Below are positions 6,077 to 10,692 of a stretch of 10,692 nt of DNA, piece by piece. Position 1 is the stretch's first letter; the number at the start of each line of letters is the position of its first letter. The position numbers and the translations under genes were made by a program. Source of the stretch: DASYHS01 sp035998295 (GTDB taxonomy: Bacteria > Pseudomonadota > Alphaproteobacteria > Azospirillales > Azospirillaceae); contig NZ_DASYHS010000223.1 of assembly GCF_035998295.1 (NCBI RefSeq), forward strand, positions 1 to 10,692, read 5' to 3'. The notes beneath the pieces are model-generated. The model made no database searches and had not been told where the DNA came from. It worked only from the letters and a program-made list of their open reading frames with translations.

Positions 6077-7761
6077 CACGCCGCCTCCTCATAGAGCCAG
6101 GACCGCAGGATGTTGATCGCCTCCTCGGGATACTCCTCGACGATGTCGCCGAGGCGGCGGATCGAGGAGGCGCGGACCCGGCCCTCGACCGCCCGCAGCT
6201 CGATGAGCTGGTCCATCGTCTCCTCGATACCGGCGGCCGGCGCCAGCGCCTGCCCGTCGGCCTCGGCGGCGATCGTGGCGGCCGCGGCCTCCCCGGCGGG
6301 CGGAGCCAGGGCCGCGACCGGCTGGGCTGCCGCCGGCGGCAGCTCCAGGGCCGCCGCCTCGGCCGGTTCGGGCTTCGGGAACACGCGCTGGATCAGCGGC
6401 CGCAGCCCGAGCAGGATCGCCAGGACCGTGACGATCAGCAGGACCACCCACTGGATCAGCGTCATCACGTTGCGCGACAGCGTGTCGAGGATCGTCTGCG
6501 CCGCGCCCGCCGGCTCGCCGGCCAGCATCGGGTCGACGAACCGGAGCGTCTCCACGGTCACCGTGTCGCCGCGCGCGCTGTCGAAGCCGACCGCCGAACG
6601 CACCAGGTTCGCGAGGCGCTCCAGCTCCTCGGGGCTGCGGTCCTCGTAGACGCGGCTGCCGTCGGCCGCCGTCGTCCAGCTCCCGTTGACCAGCACGGCG
6701 ACGCTCAGGCGGCGGATGTCGCCGGGCTCGATCACGCTCTCGCGCTGGACGCTGGATATCTCGTAGTTGACGGTCTGCTCCTCGCGCGACGTTTCGGACG
6801 AGCGCGCGCTGTCGGTGCGGGCCTCCACCTCGTTCTGCGGCAGGTTCTGCGCGACGGTGGTCGGCGGCTCGGTCTCGGTGTCGGTGCTGCGCTCCTGCTC
6901 CTCCACGGTCTGGGTCGAGCGGACCACCTGGCTCTCGGGATCGAAGCTCTGTGTGCGCACGATCTCGCGCTTCGTCTCCAGGTCGGCCGCGACCTGGACG
7001 CGGACGTTGCCGGGGCCGAGCCGGGCCGCAAGCATCTGCTCCACCGCGCGGGCGAGGCGCGCCTCCGTCCCGACGCGCAGCCCTTCCGAGCGCACGACCG
7101 CCGAGGCCGTCCCGTCGTCCTCGGCCAGCAGCACGTCGCCATTGGCGTCCAGCACGGTGACCGCCGCGGGCTTCAGCCCGGCCACCGCCGCCGACACCAG
7201 GTGCCGGATCGCCAGCGCCTGGCGCCGGTCGAGCCCGCCGCCTCGCATGCGCACCACGACCGAGGCGGTCGGGGTCGGCGCTTCGCGGGAGAACGCCTCG
7301 CGGTCCGGCAGCACGAGGTGGACGCGCGCCGCCTCGACGCCCGACAGCGTCTCGATGGTCCGGCCAAGCTCGCCCTCCATCGCGCGCAGCCGGTTCATCT
7401 TCTGCATGAAACTCGTGATGCCGAGCGGCTTGTCACTGTCGAACAGCTCGTAGCCGACCCCGCCCGCCGACGGCAGCCCCTTCTCCGCCAGCAGCATGCG
7501 CACCCGCGCCACGTCCGCCTGCGGGACCTGGACCGAGGTGCCGTCGTGGGCGGCGGACACGGGGACGCCGATCTCCTCGACGGCCTTGACGACCCGCCCG
7601 GCCTCCGCGGGATCGAGACCGGAATAGAGCGTCGTCATGTGCGGTCGCGAAAGCAGGAGCGCCATCGCCGCGACCGCGGCGACGATGCCGAGGCCCACCA
7701 CCGCCAGCGCGGCGACGCGGGCCCGCCCGAGCGTTCGAAGGTTGTCGACCAGACTGCCCAC
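6076..7761 (-). CDS. fliF: Flagellar MS-ring protein FliF
   Basis: FliF builds the MS ring, the inner-membrane base on which the rotor and export apparatus assemble. With the GTG at 7761 the product is 561 residues, a usual length. It has a first membrane helix (about 16-38), followed by RPHMTTLYSGLDPAEA, the family signature near the first periplasmic ring-building motif. A region rich in Glu/Thr/Ser (about 285-330) belongs to the beta-collar. A second membrane helix follows at about 432-455, then a Pro/Ala-rich linker, and a C-terminal FliG-binding helix (531-558, containing SSIRRLGDIVEEYPEEA). GTG is chosen because GAGG sits 5 nt upstream and the 42 extra residues of the longer frame are basic, without similarity to FliF, and extend into the divergent promoter region. 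It is the first gene of the minus-strand flagellar operon. Confidence 0.96.
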   Translation of the reverse strand: MGSLVDNLRTLGRARVAALAVVGLGIVAAVAAMALLLSRPHMTTLYSGLDPAEAGRVVKAVEEIGVPVSAAHDGTSVQVPQADVARVRMLLAEKGLPSAGGVGYELFDSDKPLGITSFMQKMNRLRAMEGELGRTIETLSGVEAARVHLVLPDREAFSREAPTPTASVVVRMRGGGLDRRQALAIRHLVSAAVAGLKPAAVTVLDANGDVLLAEDDGTASAVVRSEGLRVGTEARLARAVEQMLAARLGPGNVRVQVAADLETKREIVRTQSFDPESQVVRSTQTVEEQERSTDTETEPPTTVAQNLPQNEVEARTDSARSSETSREEQTVNYEISSVQRESVIEPGDIRRLSVAVLVNGSWTTAADGSRVYEDRSPEELERLANLVRSAVGFDSARGDTVTVETLRFVDPMLAGEPAGAAQTILDTLSRNVMTLIQWVVLLIVTVLAILLGLRPLIQRVFPKPEPAEAAALELPPAAAQPVAALAPPAGEAAAATIAAEADGQALAPAAGIEETMDQLIELRAVEGRVRASSIRRLGDIVEEYPEEAINILRSWLYEEAA

Positions 7762-7941
7762 CGCACCCTCGATCTTTAAGGTTTCCGAAAAGCGTCCCCC
7801 ATACCTTGTCCCGGGGTGACCGAAGAAACTTATCCGGACACCTTTTAACGGGCGTAAAAAACCGGGCCGGACCAAACCGGATCGCAAAGCATCAAGTCAG
7901 CGGATCATCCACACCGAAATTTTTCGCCAAGGTTTAGCGAA
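7762..7941. promoter_or_regulatory. Divergent regulatory region between the fliF and fliL operons
   Basis: This 180-nt gap must hold the promoters of both flagellar units. An imperfect inverted repeat, TTTT-A-ACG-GG-CGT-A-AAAA (7843-7860), sits in it; its TTAA half and A/T flanks loosely resemble a CtrA-type site (TTAA-N7-TTAA), with the second half degenerate. No clean sigma-54 (GG-N10-GC) or sigma-28 promoter is visible on either strand. A weak sigma-70-like pair (TTGTCC at 7806-7811, then 17 nt) faces fliL but lacks a good -10. The promoter class is therefore left open. Confidence 0.45.
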
Positions 7942-7942
7942 A
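7922..7942 (+). promoter_or_regulatory. Small inverted repeat holding the fliL ribosome binding site in its loop
   Basis: TTTCGC (7922-7927) and GCGAAA (7937-7942) can pair across a 9-nt loop that contains AAGG (7929-7932), the only Shine-Dalgarno-like word before the fliL ATG at 7942. The last A of the stem is the first base of the start codon. This could tune initiation, but a 6-bp stem is weak and may be chance. Confidence 0.25.
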
Positions 7943-8463
7943 TGAGCGAACGATTACTGGTAGCGACGAGCCGGGACGGCGGCGGCGACTTCATTTCTCC
8001 GAAGATCGCTTCCGCCATGGTCGTCGTTCTGCCGGTCGGCCGCTTGGCCAGGGGGCTGCTCGCCGCCGTCATGGTCCTCGCCGCGGCCGCCGGGGGGTTC
8101 CGTCTGGCGGCAGGCCCGGGGGCCCTCGGCGCGCTGCTGCCCGAGCGTGGCGAAGCCCGGGTGGAGACGGCCTTCCTCGACCTGCCGGAAGTGATCGTCA
8201 ACCTCCATCCCGAGGCCCGCTCGCGCTACCTGAAGATCGCGCTGACGCTGGAGGTCCCGGCCGGGCAGCGCGCCCGCGCGCAGGCGCTCGAGCCCCAGAT
8301 GATGAACGCCGTGCAGGAGTTCCTGCGCGGCCTCGACGACGAGGACCTGGGCGGCTCGGCCGACCTGTCGCGGCTGCGGGACGAGCTGGCTCGCCGGCTG
8401 CGCCTCGTCTCCGGCGATGTCGAGGTCGCCGACGTGCTGCTGCGCAACCTGCTGACACAGTAG
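7942..8463 (+). CDS. fliL: Flagellar basal body-associated protein FliL
   Basis: FliL is a single-pass inner-membrane protein that surrounds or stabilises the stator units and supports torque. The 173-residue product has a cytoplasmic N-terminus, one membrane helix (about 36-56) and a periplasmic domain. That domain begins FLDLPEVIVNLHPEARSRYLKIALTLEV (79-106), the most conserved part of FliL. A long helix with EPQMMNAVQEFLRGL follows, and the end LLRNLLTQ is also typical. The ATG at 7942 has a weak AAGG site 9 nt upstream; an in-frame ATG at 8017 (residue 26) would still keep the membrane helix, so the first 25 residues are less certain. It is the first gene of the plus-strand operon, 8 nt before fliM. 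Confidence 0.92.
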   Translation: MSERLLVATSRDGGGDFISPKIASAMVVVLPVGRLARGLLAAVMVLAAAAGGFRLAAGPGALGALLPERGEARVETAFLDLPEVIVNLHPEARSRYLKIALTLEVPAGQRARAQALEPQMMNAVQEFLRGLDDEDLGGSADLSRLRDELARRLRLVSGDVEVADVLLRNLLTQ

Positions 8464-8471
8464 AGGCTTGG

Positions 8472-9524
8472 ATGAGCGATCCCACCGACTTCGAGGATGC
8501 CGAGCTGGACATGGCCGCCGCCATGGGCATGGGTCAGGCGCCCAAGCAGCTGAACCAGGCGGAGATCGACCGGCTCCTCAACGTGGAGGAACCCGCGGGC
8601 GACGGGCGGCCGGCCGCGAGCGCGATCGAGCGCCTGGTCAACTCCACGGCGGTCAACAAGGACCGCCTGCCCATGCTGGACGTGATCTTCGACCGCATGG
8701 TCCGGCTGCTGAACACCTCGCTGCGCCAGCTCACCTCCAGCAACGTCGAGGCGTCGCTGGTCCGCGTCGACTGGCTGCGCTTCAGCGACTTCCTGGCCAC
8801 GGTCGAGCTGCCCGCCCTGATCGGCGTGGCGCGGGCCGAGCAGTGGGACAACCATCTGCTGGTCTCGATGGACAGCTCGCTGATCTACACGATGATGGAC
8901 GTGCTGCTGGGAGGCCGGCGCTCGCGGCCGGGCCGCGTCGAGGGCCGGGCCTACACCTCGATCGAGCGCAAGCTGACCGAGCGGCTGACCAAGGTGATCC
9001 TTCAGGACCTCAGCCAGTCCTTCGACCCGCTCGCCAAGGTCGATTTCAGCTTCGACCGGCTGGAGACGAACCCGCAATTCGCGGCGATCACCCGTGCGAC
9101 CAACGTCACGATCCGCGCGCGCATCGCGATCGAGGTCGAGCGCCGCGTCGGCCATGCCGAGGTGGTGATCCCCTACGCGACGCTGGAGCCCGTGCGCGCC
9201 AAGCTCGTCCAGATGTACATGGGCGAGAAGTTCGGCCGCGACGTGATGTGGGAGACGCATCTGAAGTCGGAGCTGCAGCGCACCCGCATCGACCTCGTCG
9301 CCGTCCTGCACCAGATCGAGGCCCCGCTCGGCGAGGTGCTGGCCTGGAAGCCGGGGACGGCGCTGAAGCTGAAGGTGTCGCCCGACGCCCCGACCGTGCT
9401 GATGAGCGGCGAGACGCCGCTGTTCGCCGGCCGGATGGGCCAGTGCAACGAGAACGTCGCCGTCAGGATCGAGACGGACCTGGATACCAAGGGAGAGCTG
9501 GTGGATGGTCTCCTATCTCATTGA
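8472..9524 (+). CDS. fliM: Flagellar motor switch protein FliM
   Basis: FliM is the C-ring protein that receives phosphorylated CheY and passes the signal to FliG. The 350-residue product has the CheY-P-binding segment LNQAEIDRLL (27-36) after a longer acidic leader than usual. The middle CheC-like domain (about 55-245) contains LLGGRR (145-150) and YTSIERKLTERL (161-172). The C-terminal SpoA domain (about 265-345) pairs with FliN. The usual GGxG motif of the middle domain, which contacts FliG, is GGRR here (147-150), and the normal final glycine is missing. The ATG at 8472 has AGAGG 5 nt upstream, overlapping the fliL stop. The 3' end overlaps the next gene by 20 nt. Confidence 0.96.
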   Translation: MSDPTDFEDAELDMAAAMGMGQAPKQLNQAEIDRLLNVEEPAGDGRPAASAIERLVNSTAVNKDRLPMLDVIFDRMVRLLNTSLRQLTSSNVEASLVRVDWLRFSDFLATVELPALIGVARAEQWDNHLLVSMDSSLIYTMMDVLLGGRRSRPGRVEGRAYTSIERKLTERLTKVILQDLSQSFDPLAKVDFSFDRLETNPQFAAITRATNVTIRARIAIEVERRVGHAEVVIPYATLEPVRAKLVQMYMGEKFGRDVMWETHLKSELQRTRIDLVAVLHQIEAPLGEVLAWKPGTALKLKVSPDAPTVLMSGETPLFAGRMGQCNENVAVRIETDLDTKGELVDGLLSH

Positions 9525-10038
9525 CGCGTTCCTCGCGGTCATGCTCGTCACGACGACGGGCTACATGCTCGTGGTCAACCGCCGCCTGAAGACGCTGCGC
9601 TCCGGCCAGGCGGAGATGAACGGCCTGATGACGGCCTTCGCCCGCACGGTCGACGAGACCGACGCCTCGGTGAAGCGCCTGGTCGCCGCCGCGACCGAGG
9701 TCGCCGGGACGCTCGGCGCCGAGGTCGAGCGCGGCGGGGCCATGAAGGAGGAGGTGGGACTGCTGCTGACCGCGTGCGACCGGACGACCGCGCGCATGGA
9801 GGAGTCGCTGAACCACGCGCGCCTGCTGCTGCGCCGCCTGGACGAGACCGCGGCGTCCAGGGCGGGCCGCCGGCCGGCCGAGGCGGCATCTCCCGCGCCC
9901 GCCCAGCCCCCCCTGATACACGAGGACGAAGTCCGCTCCGAGCTGCGCGCCGAACCGGCTTTCCGGCCCAAGGACGGCAACGCCGCGCCGGCCAGCGAGT
10001 TCTACGCGACCCTGCGCACCGTGACCCAGAAGGCGTAA
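9505..10038 (+). CDS. DUF6468-type bitopic membrane protein of the flagellar cluster
   Basis: The 177-residue product has one N-terminal membrane helix (about 4-24), then a basic patch (NRRLKTLR), which predicts a cytoplasmic C-terminal part. A long helical, probably coiled-coil region follows (about 33-115, with SVKRLVAAATEVAGTLGAEVE and HARLLLRRLDE), then a proline/alanine-rich tail. This matches the small DUF6468 family found after fliM in many alphaproteobacteria. From memory, Caulobacter PflI, a bitopic protein involved in flagellar positioning, is encoded in an equivalent flagellar setting; equivalence is an inference. The ATG at 9505 lies inside the end of fliM, with GGGAGAG 7 nt upstream, so translation is coupled. 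It ends 3 nt before the motE-like gene. Its biochemical function is not established from the sequence. Confidence 0.8.
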   Translation: MVSYLIDAFLAVMLVTTTGYMLVVNRRLKTLRSGQAEMNGLMTAFARTVDETDASVKRLVAAATEVAGTLGAEVERGGAMKEEVGLLLTACDRTTARMEESLNHARLLLRRLDETAASRAGRRPAEAASPAPAQPPLIHEDEVRSELRAEPAFRPKDGNAAPASEFYATLRTVTQKA

Positions 10039-10041
10039 CCG

Positions 10042-10689
10042 ATGCTGCGCGTGATTCCCGTCACCCTGGTCGCCCTGCTGATGGTGCTGCCGTTCAAGCT
10101 GACCCCGCTGGTCGAGGCGCTGCCCGCGATCGCCCAGACCCACGACCGGGAGTTCGGCACCCACGACCGACCCTGGGCGGCCGACCTCGCGGCCCCGAAG
10201 CCGGGCGGCGGAGAAGACGCCGCGGCCCCGACCGCAGCACCGGCCGCCCTGCCGGCTGCGGAGCTGCCGCCGATCGCCACCTGCACCGACCCGACCGTGC
10301 TCGCCGCCGTCGCCGAGCAGGCCGACGAGCTGGCGATGCGCTCGCGCCGCCTGGAGGATGCCGAGGCCATGCTTGGCGCGACCGAGACGCGGGTCGGGGT
10401 CCAGATCGCGCGCCTGGCGGAGATCAAGGGCGAGGTCGAGGGCCTGCTGGCCCGGCGCTCGGCGCTGGAGGAGGAGGACGTCCGCCGGATGGTCGCGATC
10501 TACGAGGCGATGAAGCCGAAGGACGCCGCGCGGATCTTCAGCGACCTCGAGACGGACATGGTGATCGACGTTCTCGACCGGATGCCGGAACGCCGCTCGG
10601 CCCCGATCATCGCCGAGATGAAGGACGAGAAGGCGCGCGAGGTGACCCGCACGATCCTCCAGCGCCGCAGCCTGGCCTCGCGCGAGTGA
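10042..10689 (+). CDS. motE: MotE-like periplasmic motility protein with MgtE-N-type domain
   Basis: The 215-residue product starts with a hydrophobic signal or anchor segment (about 4-20, VIPVTLVALLMVLPF). An Ala/Pro-rich stretch (45-78), one cysteine (C81) and a coiled-coil region (about 85-145) follow. The C-terminal domain (about 148-206) carries YEAMKPKDAARIF, VIDVLDRMPERRSAPIIAEM and KAREVTRTI, the helical repeat shared with the MgtE transporter N-terminal domain. In Sinorhizobium meliloti MotE is a periplasmic chaperone for the motility protein MotC; whether a motC exists here is not visible. The name is given from family resemblance and position after fliM. The ATG at 10042 has AGAAGG 8 nt upstream. 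The TGA stop is embedded in TGATG at the window edge, so another gene may start at 10689 with coupled translation. Confidence 0.8.
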   Translation: MLRVIPVTLVALLMVLPFKLTPLVEALPAIAQTHDREFGTHDRPWAADLAAPKPGGGEDAAAPTAAPAALPAAELPPIATCTDPTVLAAVAEQADELAMRSRRLEDAEAMLGATETRVGVQIARLAEIKGEVEGLLARRSALEEEDVRRMVAIYEAMKPKDAARIFSDLETDMVIDVLDRMPERRSAPIIAEMKDEKAREVTRTILQRRSLASRE

Positions 10690-10692
10690 TGC

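Noticed and set aside
5674..7779. A 701-codon open frame on the plus strand opposite fliF and fliH.
   Set aside because: It is Pro/Arg-rich antisense sequence in a high-GC region; FliF and FliH on the other strand are unambiguous.
7762..7887. A 42-residue N-terminal extension of FliF from an ATG at 7887.
   Set aside because: It lacks similarity to FliF, occupies the divergent promoter region, and the GTG at 7761 has a well-placed GAGG and gives the normal FliF length.

Overview
The window is a high-GC stretch typical of an alphaproteobacterium. The motility genes look like those of Rhodospirillales (Azospirillum/Skermanella-type): the fliL-fliM-DUF6468-motE order, a FliG with EYPQ in place of EHPQ, and a secreted RTX-type glycanase nearby. 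Genus or species cannot be fixed from the sequence alone.

Layout. (1) Positions 1-213, minus strand: the 5' end of a flavin-dependent monooxygenase of the NtaA/SnaA/DszA group, cut by the window edge. It is preceded by an unusually AT-rich gap (214-477) carrying operator-like repeats. (2) 478-2370, minus: a GH16 glycoside hydrolase fused to C-terminal RTX (hemolysin-type calcium-binding) repeats and lacking a Sec signal, so probably exported by a type I system. (3) 2501-7761, minus: a tightly packed flagellar operon transcribed in the order fliF, fliH, fliN, fliP, fliG, then a PilZ-domain protein with an HPD-containing tail. Genes overlap or sit within about 13 nt of each other, with ribosome binding sites inside or touching the preceding gene. 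(4) 7762-7941: a divergent regulatory gap. (5) 7942-10689, plus: fliL, fliM, a DUF6468 membrane/coiled-coil gene and a motE-like gene, again tightly packed and probably continuing beyond the window (a TGATG stop/start junction at the right edge).

How it works together. The two divergent units encode the MS ring (FliF), the whole C-ring switch (FliG, FliM, FliN), an export-gate membrane component (FliP), the ATPase regulator (FliH) and the stator-associated FliL, plus a MotE-like periplasmic factor. The PilZ gene coupled to fliG is a natural candidate for a cyclic-di-GMP input to the motor. The neighbouring GH16-RTX enzyme would act outside the cell on a beta-glucan-like exopolysaccharide; a link between it and motility is only suggested by position.

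Most of the window is ordinary core flagellar biology. The least explained item is the PilZ protein with a J-domain-like C-terminal segment directly downstream of fliG. I see no rRNA, tRNA, CRISPR array, transposase or phage gene.
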